This document shows positions 54,281 through 64,000 of a stretch of 64,000 nt of DNA, in pieces. This stretch comes from Schlegelella_A sp036263655. GTDB lineage: Bacteria; Pseudomonadota; Gammaproteobacteria; Burkholderiales; Burkholderiaceae_C. A model generated the notes under the pieces. The model was given only the letters and a program-made list of their open reading frames with translations, ran no database searches and was not told the origin of the DNA. Made by a program: the position numbers and the translations under genes. The stretch's first letter is position 1. Each line of letters begins with the position of its first letter. The stretch is taken from contig DATAGP010000053.1 in the NCBI GenBank assembly GCA_036263655.1, forward strand, positions 1 through 64,000. The letters run 5' to 3'.

Positions 54281-55756
54281 GTGGCGTTCGCGTCGAAGCC
54301 GCGCCCGGCAAGCCTCGCCGTGACGCTCGACATCTTCTTCGATCGCTACCTGCTGACGGTGCACGGCATCGTCGTGGCGCTGGGGCTCATCGTCTACGTC
54401 GGCGTCGCTCGTGCGCTGCCGCAGCGGCGCGACCCGCCGGCGGCGATCGCCTGGGTCGTCGCGCTGGCGCTGCTGCCGTACGTGGCGCTGCCGCTCTACC
54501 TCATGTTCGGCAGCCGCAAGCTGCGCATGCGCGACGCCACCGCGCCGGCCCTGCCCCCGGTCGAGGGCGACGCCGACGACGCCGAGAGCTCGCTCTGGTC
54601 GCGCCGCCTCGGCCGCTCCATGGGGCTCGCGCCCGCCGTCCCGTACGCGGACCTGCGCATCCACGCCGACGGCGCCGAGGCGAAGGCCGCGGCCCTCGAG
54701 CTGATCCGCGGCGCGCGCGCGACGCTCGACGTGTGCACGTTCATCCTGGCCCGCGATCCGCTCGGCGAGGAAATCGCGGCGGCGCTGCGCGAGCGCGCCG
54801 CCGCCGGGGTCAAGGTGCGCCTGCTCATCGACGGCATCGGCGCCTGGCTCGGCGGCCGTGTCGACTTCGAGCCGCTGCGCAGCGCCGGCGTCGCCGTGGT
54901 GATGTTCGTGCCGCCCTTCCGGTCGATCCTCCGCGGCCGGGCCAACCTGCGCAATCACCGCAAGATGGTCATCGCCGATGGCGAGCGCCTCTGGTGCGGC
55001 GGCCGCAACTTCGCCGCCGAGTACTTCGAGGGCGACCCGGCACTGCGCAACACGCGCTCGATCCGCGGTCGGGCCTGGCACGACCTCACCTTCGACCTGC
55101 GCGGGCCGATCGCCGAGCAGGCGCTCGACCACTTCGACAAGGACTGGGCCTACGCCAGCCGCGTGCCGGCGCCGCCCCGGGCGGAGAGCGGGCTCGATGC
55201 CGCGCCGGCGCCGCGCCGCGGCCCGCTCGCCCAGCTGGTGCCGAGCGGGCCGGAGCAGGTCGACGACACCGTGCAGGCCCTGCTCGTGTCGGGCTGCTTC
55301 ATGGCCCGCCGCTGCATCCTCATCGTCACGCCCTACTTCATTCCCGACGCGACGCTGCTGATGGCGCTGACGCTCGCCGCGCGCCGCGGCGTGGCCGTCG
55401 ACCTGCTCATGCCGAGCCGCTCGAACCACGTGCTCGCCGACATCGCGCGGCATCGTCCGCTGCGCGACCTCGCCGCGGCGGGCGCGCGGCTCTGGTTCGC
55501 GCCGCACATGCTGCACGCGAAGGCCGTCGTCATCGACGACGAGGTCGCCCTCGCCGGGTCGGCCAACCTCGATGCGCGCAGCCTCTTCCTCAACTACGAG
55601 CTGATGGTCGCCTTCTACGAGCCGGTCGACGTGCGTCGGTTCGCCGCATGGATCGGCGGGGAGAAGTCGCTGGCGTCGCCCTTCCATCCGCGCGAGCCCG
55701 GGCTCGTCCGGGACCTGGCCGAGGGTCTCGTCCTCTGGCTCGCGTTCCAGCTCTAG
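54281..55756 (+). CDS. cls: Cardiolipin synthase (phospholipase D family)
   Basis: 491 residues. Two membrane helices at the N-terminus (GIVVALGLIVYVGVARAL, AIAWVVALALLPYVALPLYL), then two HKD motifs: NHRKMVIADGERLWCGG (around residue 228) and HAKAVVIDDEVALAGSAN (around 411). The pair defines bacterial PLD-type cardiolipin synthases of the inner membrane. GTG start at 54281, immediately after the atp terminator. Confidence 0.93.
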   Translation: MAFASKPRPASLAVTLDIFFDRYLLTVHGIVVALGLIVYVGVARALPQRRDPPAAIAWVVALALLPYVALPLYLMFGSRKLRMRDATAPALPPVEGDADDAESSLWSRRLGRSMGLAPAVPYADLRIHADGAEAKAAALELIRGARATLDVCTFILARDPLGEEIAAALRERAAAGVKVRLLIDGIGAWLGGRVDFEPLRSAGVAVVMFVPPFRSILRGRANLRNHRKMVIADGERLWCGGRNFAAEYFEGDPALRNTRSIRGRAWHDLTFDLRGPIAEQALDHFDKDWAYASRVPAPPRAESGLDAAPAPRRGPLAQLVPSGPEQVDDTVQALLVSGCFMARRCILIVTPYFIPDATLLMALTLAARRGVAVDLLMPSRSNHVLADIARHRPLRDLAAAGARLWFAPHMLHAKAVVIDDEVALAGSANLDARSLFLNYELMVAFYEPVDVRRFAAWIGGEKSLASPFHPREPGLVRDLAEGLVLWLAFQL

Positions 55757-55793
55757 AGCGCCCGGCCGTTCGCCGGCGCCGCCTCAGTCGGGC

Positions 55794-58523
<2,730 letters not shown>

Positions 58524-58607
58524 GTGCATGGCGGCAAGGCTACGCCGAACCTGCCGCCCGGTGCACGCGCGGGCGCTTCGGCGGCCGGCGCGGGCGGGCT
58601 CCCGGAC

Positions 58608-60305
58608 TCAGGTGGCTGGGGTCGACCTCGCGAACTCCGTCAGAAGAGCGCCCGGCAGCGGCGTCGGCGCGATCAGGCCGGCCGCGTCGGCCACCTGCAC
58701 GCCGTTGACCCAGACGCCGTGCACGCCGACGGCATCGGTCGTCAGGCGCGCCGCCCCGGCGGGCAGGTCGTGGACGCGCCGCTTCGGCCCGCGGCCGACG
58801 GTGGCCGGGTCGAACAGCAGCAGGTCGGCGGCGAGCCCTTCGCGGATCCGTCCGCGCTCGCGCAGGCCGAGCACGTCGGCCGGGTGCGAGGTAAGGCGGC
58901 GCACCGCTTCGGCCAGGCTCATCGCGCCGAGGTCCCGCGACCAGTGGCCGAGCAGGTGCAGGCCGAAGCCGGCGTCGTTGAAGAAGGTCAGGTGGGCACC
59001 GGCATCGCTGAGGCTCACGATGCTGTGCGGATGGTTCAGCATGCGGCCGACCGCTTCCTCGTCGCTGTTCAGCAGCTGCGCCGTGAAGACGGTGCGCAGC
59101 CCCTCCGCGATGGCGAGGTCGAGCATCGCGTCGAGCGGGTCGCGGCCTTCGGCCGCCGCGATGTCGGCGATGCTGCGCTGCTCGCAGGCGGCATGCTCGG
59201 GGCGCGCGACCTCGACGACATGGACCTTGTCCCACTCGCTGTTGAAGAGACGGAAGGTCGTCGGCGTCGCCAGCTCGGCACGCACGCCCGCGCGGAAGCC
59301 CGGATCGCGCAGCACCTTCGTCAGTGCCGCGCCGGAGAGGCCGAGGGCGGGCTTCCAGCTCGCCAGCCCCTCGACGGGGTACGGCGACGCCAGCGTGAAG
59401 TCCATGGTCAGCGGGCAGCACGACACCTGGCCGAGCAGGCGGTGGCCGCGCGCGTTGGCGGCGGCGATCGCGTCCAGGTCCTTGAACACCGCGCCCGGGT
59501 TGACGCCGTTGTGCAGCAGCGCGGCGACCATCACCGGCCGGCCGGTCGCGGCGGCGAGCGACTCCAGGAACGGCACCGGCGTGTGCCCGCCCTTCGTCAG
59601 CATGTAGACGCCGCGGCCACCTTCGGCCATGGCGGCGACGAGCGCTGCCATCTCCTCGTCGGACGCGAGCCGCGACGGCATGGGCAGGCCGCCTTCGCCG
59701 TTGTGCGCGGGGCTGGTGCTGCTGGCGAAGCCGACCGCGCCGTGCGCCATCGCGTCGCGCACGATCGCCTGCATCCGCTCGATCTCGTCGGGCGTCGCCT
59801 GGCGCCGCGCCGCGTCGGCGCCCATGACGTAGGTGCGCACCGACGAATGGCCGACGTAGGCAGCGACGTTGACGGCGCTGCCGCGGCGGCGCAGCTGCGC
59901 CATGTACTCGGGAAAGGTCTCGAAGCCCCAGTCGATGCCTTCGCGCAGGGCGTCGATGGACATGCCCTCGACCTGCGTCAGGTTCCTCATCGTGATCTCG
60001 CGGTCGGCCGGCCGGCAGGGCGCGATCGTGAAGCCGCAGTTGCCGATCACCGCCGTCGTGACGCCGAGCGCCGGCGACGGGCGCAGCGTGGGGTCCCAGG
60101 TGATCTGCGCGTCGAAGTGGGTGTGGCTGTCGATGATCCCCGGCATCAGCGCCAGGCCATCGGCGTCGATCACGCGCGCCGCGGCGCCGTCGAGATGCGT
60201 GCCGACCGCGACGATGCGGCCGCCGGCCACGGCGACGTCGGTGCTTTCGGGCTCATAGCCCGAGCCGTCGTGGACCCGGGCACCGCGGATGAGAAGGTCG
60301 AGCAC
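58608..60305 (-). CDS. D-aminoacylase-like amidohydrolase
   Basis: 565 residues. Amidohydrolase superfamily: the metal-binding DSHTHFD motif (around residue 60), AYVGHSSVR, and the late aspartate in SLSDAGAHL. Layout fits N-acyl-D-amino-acid deacylases. It would free an amino acid from an N-acyl or similar amide compound. It lies 13 nt after the small secreted-protein gene in the transcription direction and ahead of the E1 gene. Confidence 0.88.
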   Translation of the reverse strand: MLDLLIRGARVHDGSGYEPESTDVAVAGGRIVAVGTHLDGAAARVIDADGLALMPGIIDSHTHFDAQITWDPTLRPSPALGVTTAVIGNCGFTIAPCRPADREITMRNLTQVEGMSIDALREGIDWGFETFPEYMAQLRRRGSAVNVAAYVGHSSVRTYVMGADAARRQATPDEIERMQAIVRDAMAHGAVGFASSTSPAHNGEGGLPMPSRLASDEEMAALVAAMAEGGRGVYMLTKGGHTPVPFLESLAAATGRPVMVAALLHNGVNPGAVFKDLDAIAAANARGHRLLGQVSCCPLTMDFTLASPYPVEGLASWKPALGLSGAALTKVLRDPGFRAGVRAELATPTTFRLFNSEWDKVHVVEVARPEHAACEQRSIADIAAAEGRDPLDAMLDLAIAEGLRTVFTAQLLNSDEEAVGRMLNHPHSIVSLSDAGAHLTFFNDAGFGLHLLGHWSRDLGAMSLAEAVRRLTSHPADVLGLRERGRIREGLAADLLLFDPATVGRGPKRRVHDLPAGAARLTTDAVGVHGVWVNGVQVADAAGLIAPTPLPGALLTEFARSTPAT

Positions 60306-60318
60306 GGGAGCGCCGAGG

Positions 60319-60690
60319 TCAGTCGAGCCCGTTGACCGGAATCAGCTCGCCGCCGGCGCCGCCCAGGGCGTAGCCGGTGTCCGTCTTCCAGACGCGGCGG
60401 CAGTGGTCCTGCGCGGTGCCGGAAGTGATCTTGATGCAATAGCGCCCGTCGTCCCCTGCCTGCCACGTGCCCGATGAAGGCCTGCTGTTGCCGGTCCGGT
60501 AGGTCGCCCGGCCGTCCTTCTCGAAATGGACGTTCGCCGCCGCGCCGTTGACGTTCAGGTAGCTGATCGACTTGCCGGCGAGCACCTTCTCGAGCTCGGC
60601 CTTGTCGAGCTTGACCGGATCGGCGGCGTAGGCAGCACCCGCGATCAGGACGGCGGCGGCCGCGGGCAACGCACGACGCATGCGAAACAT
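60319..60690 (-). CDS. Small secreted DUF995-like protein
   Basis: 123 residues with signal peptide (RRALPAAAAVLIAGAAYAADP). The mature part LEKVLAGKSISYLNVNG, SGTWQAGDDGRYCIKI and DHCRRVWKTDTGYALGG has the two-cysteine pattern of the DUF995-type group. A distant look-alike is in the comM element (9405-9773). Placed between the SAF dehydrogenase and amidohydrolase genes with gaps of 13-14 nt, so cotranscribed; role unknown. Confidence 0.7.
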   Translation of the reverse strand: MFRMRRALPAAAAVLIAGAAYAADPVKLDKAELEKVLAGKSISYLNVNGAAANVHFEKDGRATYRTGNSRPSSGTWQAGDDGRYCIKITSGTAQDHCRRVWKTDTGYALGGAGGELIPVNGLD

Positions 60691-60704
60691 GGGGACTCCT
60701 CGGT

Positions 60705-62063
60705 TCAGGCGGCTTGCAGCCGGGGCGGGGCGAACGTCGACTCCAGTTCCTTGCGCAGGCGGTACGCGGCCGTCGAGGTGTCGATCGCCACGTCGGACCA
60801 CGACAGGCTCTGGCCCTTCTGCACCGGCCGCGTCACCTTGACGTCGTGGGCCAGGCCAAGCGGCAGTCCGCCGAGGCGGGTCGAGGTCTCGGCCGGCAGC
60901 AGCTTGCCCCAGACCGTGTAGCCGCCTTCGCCGTCGAGCACGTCGCCGGGCTTCAGATCCTTCTTGGCGGTGGCGACGACGTCGGCGTTCCAGCAGGTCG
61001 CGACACCCGTCGCCTCGCCGCGCAGGGCGACGCTGGCCACCGACATGCCGACCTCGAGCCCGATCAGGTGCCAGCGCTTGTAGAGCGTGAAGTAGCGGCC
61101 GCTCGGGTCGGTGTGGGCGTTGTATTCCTCGAAGCAGTTGCGGATGTACTCGGTCTCGCCCTCGACCGTGACCCACACGCCCATGCGGATGTCGTAGGGG
61201 ATCGCGCGGCCGTTCGCCTCCAGCGACGAGATCACCTCGACCATGCCCTTCCTCTCGAGGACGCCGCCTTCGCCGATCGGCCGGGTCACGAAGGGGATGT
61301 CCTCGACGCTCGCCGGCGGATAGAGCAGGCCGTTGCTCGGCACCGTCAGGCCGGTGGCATTGGCGACCGCCGTCGATTCGATCGACGGCTTCGAGCCGTC
61401 GAGGAAGCTGTTGAACATCTTGGGGTTGAGCCCGCCGCGCTTCGCCTGCTCCGGCGTCAGCCCGTAGTTGCCCCACACCGTCTCCGGGGTCGACTCGCTG
61501 AAGTGCGGCAGCCACTTGTGGCCGCGCCCGGCGGCGGTCACCGGGAAGCCGCAGGTCCGGGCCCAGTCGACCAGGTCGCAGATCAGCGCCGGCTGGTCGC
61601 CGAACGCCAGCGAATACACGACGCCCGCATCCGCCGCCTTCCTCGCCAGCAGCGGCCCGCAGAACGCATCCGCCTCGACGGTGACGTTGACGACGTGCTT
61701 GCCGTTTGCGAAGGCGGCCAGGCAGTGCTCGACGGCCGCGATCGGGTGCCCGGTGCACTCGACGACCACGTCGATCGCCGGATGCGAGACCAGCGCCTGC
61801 CAGTCGTCGCCGATGTGCGTCGAGCCGTGGCGGATCGCCTCCTCGAGCCCGCCGGCGCGCGTCCGCGCCGCCTCCCAGCCGACGCGGGCCAGGTTGGCGC
61901 GTGCTGCATCGGGCGACAGGTCGGCGATGCCGACGAGATGCACGCCCGGCGTGCGCGGCACCTGCGCCAGGTACATCGAGCCGAACTTGCCGGCGCCGAT
62001 CAGGCCGATGCGGATCGGCCTGTTCTCGGCCTGGCGCTTCTGCAGTTGTGCGTGGAGGCTCAT
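60705..62063 (-). CDS. NAD(P)-binding oxidoreductase with C-terminal SAF domain
   Basis: 452 residues. N-terminal Rossmann fold with GLIGAGKFGSMYL (around residue 20) and VVVECTGHPIAAVEH, as in homoserine dehydrogenase-like enzymes; C-terminal part (DLKPGDVLDGEGGYTVWGKLLP) is a SAF-like domain near residue 365. The family is annotated in many genomes without known substrate. It starts 66 bp after the dioxygenase stop and may act on its product or an associated carbohydrate acid. Confidence 0.85.
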   Translation of the reverse strand: MSLHAQLQKRQAENRPIRIGLIGAGKFGSMYLAQVPRTPGVHLVGIADLSPDAARANLARVGWEAARTRAGGLEEAIRHGSTHIGDDWQALVSHPAIDVVVECTGHPIAAVEHCLAAFANGKHVVNVTVEADAFCGPLLARKAADAGVVYSLAFGDQPALICDLVDWARTCGFPVTAAGRGHKWLPHFSESTPETVWGNYGLTPEQAKRGGLNPKMFNSFLDGSKPSIESTAVANATGLTVPSNGLLYPPASVEDIPFVTRPIGEGGVLERKGMVEVISSLEANGRAIPYDIRMGVWVTVEGETEYIRNCFEEYNAHTDPSGRYFTLYKRWHLIGLEVGMSVASVALRGEATGVATCWNADVVATAKKDLKPGDVLDGEGGYTVWGKLLPAETSTRLGGLPLGLAHDVKVTRPVQKGQSLSWSDVAIDTSTAAYRLRKELESTFAPPRLQAA

Positions 62064-62129
62064 CGTGTCTTCTTTCGTGATCTACGGATTCCTGGTCGCG
62101 CCGCCCCGAGCTCGCTCAACCGCTGGCAT

Positions 62130-63032
62130 TCACGCCGCCAGCTTGAGATCTTCGTTCGACGTGACCAGGGCGCTCGCCGGCATGCCGTCCTTCCACGGCA
62201 GCTCGACCGGGTACGGCTTCAGCAGGCAGTCGTCGGGCAGGCACTCGATCGGCGTGAAGTCGCGGTGGGCGATGAACTCCGGCCGCTTGAAGCGGCGGAT
62301 GTGGTTGCTGACGGCGCACAGGCTCAGGTAGACGCTGACCCGGTCCCAGGGCGAGAGGTTGGAGCCGGAGGCGTGCACCAGGCAGCCGTGGAACAGGATC
62401 ATCGATCCGGCCGGACCCTTCGGCGAGACGATGCCGCCGGGAACGTAACGACCGGCGGCATCGAAGCCGCCGCGCCCGCCGGCGCGCTCCACCAGCTGGG
62501 CGATCAGCTCGTTGTCGATCGTCCAGAGCGGATAGCTGGTGGTGGTGAGGTCGTGCTTCGCGTCGACGACGCCGCGCTTGTGGCTGCCCGGGATGAACAT
62601 CAGCGGCCCGTTGAAGTCGGTCACGTCGTCGAGGAAGATGGCCACGTTCATCGCCCGCTCGGCCGGCATCCTGTCGTCGTTGAGCCAGGTGCCGTAGTCC
62701 TGGTGCCACTGCCAGACGTCGCCGTCGAAGGCGGCCTTGCCGTTGATCTTGAACTGGTGCATGTAGAGCGCCTCGCCGATCAGGTCCTGCACCGGCTCGA
62801 CCATGCGCGGGTGCCGCGCCAGGCGCGCGAACGGCTCGCTGTACAGATGGGCGGCGAAGTTCGTGCGGACGGCGTCCTTGCCCTTCTCGCGCACGTTGTA
62901 GGCCTCGCGCCGGGCGTAGAGCTCGGGCACGGCGTCGGTGAGCGTCTTCGTCTCCTCGGGGCTGAAGAGGGAGGGGAAGAACAGGTAGCCGTCGCGGTCG
63001 AACTGTTCGTGCTGGGCTGCGGTCAATTTCAT
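62130..63032 (-). CDS. Phytanoyl-CoA dioxygenase (PhyH/EctD-like) family protein
   Basis: 300 residues. Fe(II)/2-oxoglutarate-dependent fold: HxD metal ligands His110/Asp112 (WQWHQDYGTW), the FNGPLMFIPGSHKRG block, a distal histidine in VHASGSN and the 2-oxoglutarate arginine in DRVSVYLS. It hydroxylates an unknown small molecule. ATG 63032 is chosen since GGAAAGG is 6 nt upstream; it overlaps the regulator stop (ATGA). The size matches ectoine hydroxylase-type members, but no ectoine genes are near. Confidence 0.9.
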   Translation of the reverse strand: MKLTAAQHEQFDRDGYLFFPSLFSPEETKTLTDAVPELYARREAYNVREKGKDAVRTNFAAHLYSEPFARLARHPRMVEPVQDLIGEALYMHQFKINGKAAFDGDVWQWHQDYGTWLNDDRMPAERAMNVAIFLDDVTDFNGPLMFIPGSHKRGVVDAKHDLTTTSYPLWTIDNELIAQLVERAGGRGGFDAAGRYVPGGIVSPKGPAGSMILFHGCLVHASGSNLSPWDRVSVYLSLCAVSNHIRRFKRPEFIAHRDFTPIECLPDDCLLKPYPVELPWKDGMPASALVTSNEDLKLAA

Positions 63033-63712
63033 GGCTGGCCTTTCCAAGCGGGCGCGAGAAGGTGGGGAAGACGGGCGAGCAGGTTCGCGCTGGCCTGCCG
63101 GCCGTGATCGTCGATGAGGCGCGTCGCGCGCTCGGCATCGCCCGCGGCGATCGCTGCCGCGATCGCCTCGTGCTCGTCCCAGATCGCGTCGCGCTGCCGT
63201 TCCTGCCGCAGCACCGCGGCCATCACCCGACGCAGGTGGACCCAGTGCAGGTGCGCGCTGGCGGCGATGAGCGGGTTGCCCGACGCGGCGTAGACGGCGT
63301 TGTGGAAGGCCGTGTCGGCGTCGACCATGGCCCGGATGTCGCTGCCGCGGGCGGCGCGGCGGCCCGCCTCGACGAGGCCGCGGTCGATCACCGCGCGGCG
63401 TGCGGCAGCGAGACGCGCCGCCAGGGCATCGAGCGCGGTGCGGACTTCATAGAGCTGCGCGATCCGCGCCGGGTCGAGCGGCGCCACGCGCAGCCCGCGC
63501 CCCGGCGCATCGAGCGCCAGCCCGTCGCGCTTGAGCAGGCGCAGCGCCTGCAGCACCGGCTGGCGCGAGACGGCGAGCCGCGCCGCGATGTCTTCCTGGC
63601 CGAGGCGCTCGCCGGGGGCAAGCGAGCCGTCATCGATGGCCTCGAGCAAGGCCCGGTAGACCCGATCGACGAGACCGGGGGCGGGTTCGAGGCGGACGAG
63701 ATCGGCAGTCAT
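63029..63712 (-). CDS. GntR (FCD/FadR subfamily) transcriptional regulator
   Basis: 227 residues. Winged HTH at residues 15-80 (LGQEDIAARLAVSRQPVLQALRLL) and an FCD ligand-binding domain with DADTAFHNAVYAASGNP and the DEHEAIAAAIAAGD motif. These regulators bind small carboxylates. ATG 63712 is preceded, on the coding strand, by a perfect palindrome at 63721-63732, probably its own operator. It overlaps the dioxygenase gene by 4 nt and so is likely to control the catabolic operon. Confidence 0.9.
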   Translation of the reverse strand: MTADLVRLEPAPGLVDRVYRALLEAIDDGSLAPGERLGQEDIAARLAVSRQPVLQALRLLKRDGLALDAPGRGLRVAPLDPARIAQLYEVRTALDALAARLAAARRAVIDRGLVEAGRRAARGSDIRAMVDADTAFHNAVYAASGNPLIAASAHLHWVHLRRVMAAVLRQERQRDAIWDEHEAIAAAIAAGDAERATRLIDDHGRQASANLLARLPHLLAPAWKGQP

Positions 63713-63720
63713 CGAGTTAC

Positions 63721-63732
63721 TCTGTATACAGA
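63721..63732. promoter_or_regulatory. Palindromic operator in front of the GntR gene
   Basis: TCTGTATACAGA is a perfect 12-bp palindrome 8 bp upstream of the regulator start. It contains the TGTATACA core typical of FCD-type GntR operators. Confidence 0.6.
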
Positions 63733-63758
63733 ATACGCTCGTCCGAAGTCGTCGGCGA

Positions 63759-64000
63759 TCAGGGGCTTTCCCCGACCCCGAACAGCCAGGCGCACACCGA
63801 GAAGGTCGCGAACGCACCGATCGTCGAGGCCATGATGATCCGGGCGATGCGACCGTTGTCGGCGCCGTAGCGCTCGGCCAGCACCGAGACGTTGCTGGCG
63901 CTGGGCAGGGCCGCGGTCAGCGTCAGCACCATCAGTCCGAAGGTCGTGATCGGCGCGCCGAGGCTCCGCGCCGTCCAGCCGAGGGCGAAGACCAGCGCCG
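63759..64000 (-). CDS. AEC family transporter, C-terminal end (5' part outside window)
   Basis: Last 79 residues visible on the reverse strand, ending at TGA 63759-63761. The signature LTAALPSASNVSVLAERYGADNGRIARII and the following hydrophobic segment are the conserved C-terminal region of auxin-efflux-carrier-type permeases. It lies 46 bp upstream of the GntR gene in the same direction, so it may import the compound metabolised by the cluster. Confidence 0.85.
   Translation of the reverse strand, partial: ALVFALGWTARSLGAPITTFGLMVLTLTAALPSASNVSVLAERYGADNGRIARIIMASTIGAFATFSVCAWLFGVGESP

Noticed and set aside
62130..63032. Ectoine hydroxylase EctD
   Set aside because: The fold fits, but the motif around the iron ligands differs from EctD and no ectABC genes are nearby.

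Overview
The window is GC-rich chromosomal DNA of a beta-proteobacterium, most likely Burkholderiales. The evidence is the TorF-like porin/glnK/amtB cluster, the proteobacterial-type gshA, the atpIBEFHAGDC order, a cytochrome c'/cytochrome b pair, and a GC-rich palindromic repeat between atpD and atpC of a kind I associate with that order. No rRNA, tRNA or CRISPR array was seen.

Layout. 1-5400: the end of metH, then an exported DUF1800/DUF1501 pair behind a possible sigma-54 promoter. 5455-21577: comM (natural-transformation helicase, YifB family), transcribed leftwards and split by a 14,596-bp integrative element (6313-20908). Joining the two host fragments at a shared AG dinucleotide restores an uninterrupted 508-codon comM. 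The element carries a large serine integrase at its right end, a PIN toxin-antitoxin pair at its left end, two overlapping small serine recombinases, an SF2 helicase, a small-terminase-like protein, a chain of overlapping tiny genes, glycine-zipper membrane proteins and secreted proteins. Its composition (lower GC, many CTAG tetranucleotides) differs from the flanks. No capsid, tail or portal gene was recognised, so it looks like a phage-derived or satellite-like element, not a complete prophage.

21.7-24.6 kb: TorF-like porin, glnK and amtB behind a sigma-54-type promoter (nitrogen control). 24.7-27.1 kb: an RsbQ/D14-like alpha/beta hydrolase coupled to a PAS histidine kinase. 27.2-34.4 kb: gshA, kup, gshB, uup and an exported methyltransferase. 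34.3-38.9 kb: a MocR regulator divergent from an operon of a DMT exporter, an aminotransferase and a PhzF-like protein. 39-42.8 kb: polysaccharide chain-length and export genes. 42.9-46.7 kb: cytochrome c', cytochrome b, an acetyltransferase, an aldose epimerase and a lipoprotein metallo-hydrolase. 46.8-54.2 kb: the full F1Fo ATP synthase operon. 54.3-55.8 kb: cardiolipin synthase. 55.8-64 kb: a leftward, largely uncharacterised catabolic cluster (AEC transporter, GntR regulator, phytanoyl-CoA dioxygenase-like enzyme, SAF-domain dehydrogenase, small secreted protein, D-aminoacylase-like amidohydrolase, E1 2-oxoacid dehydrogenase).

The most interesting object is the comM element. Its att sites can be read to the dinucleotide, its integrase gene lies directly downstream of the truncated comM and in the same direction, and it may act as a reversible switch on a competence gene. 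All calls come from reading the sequence; no database search was run.
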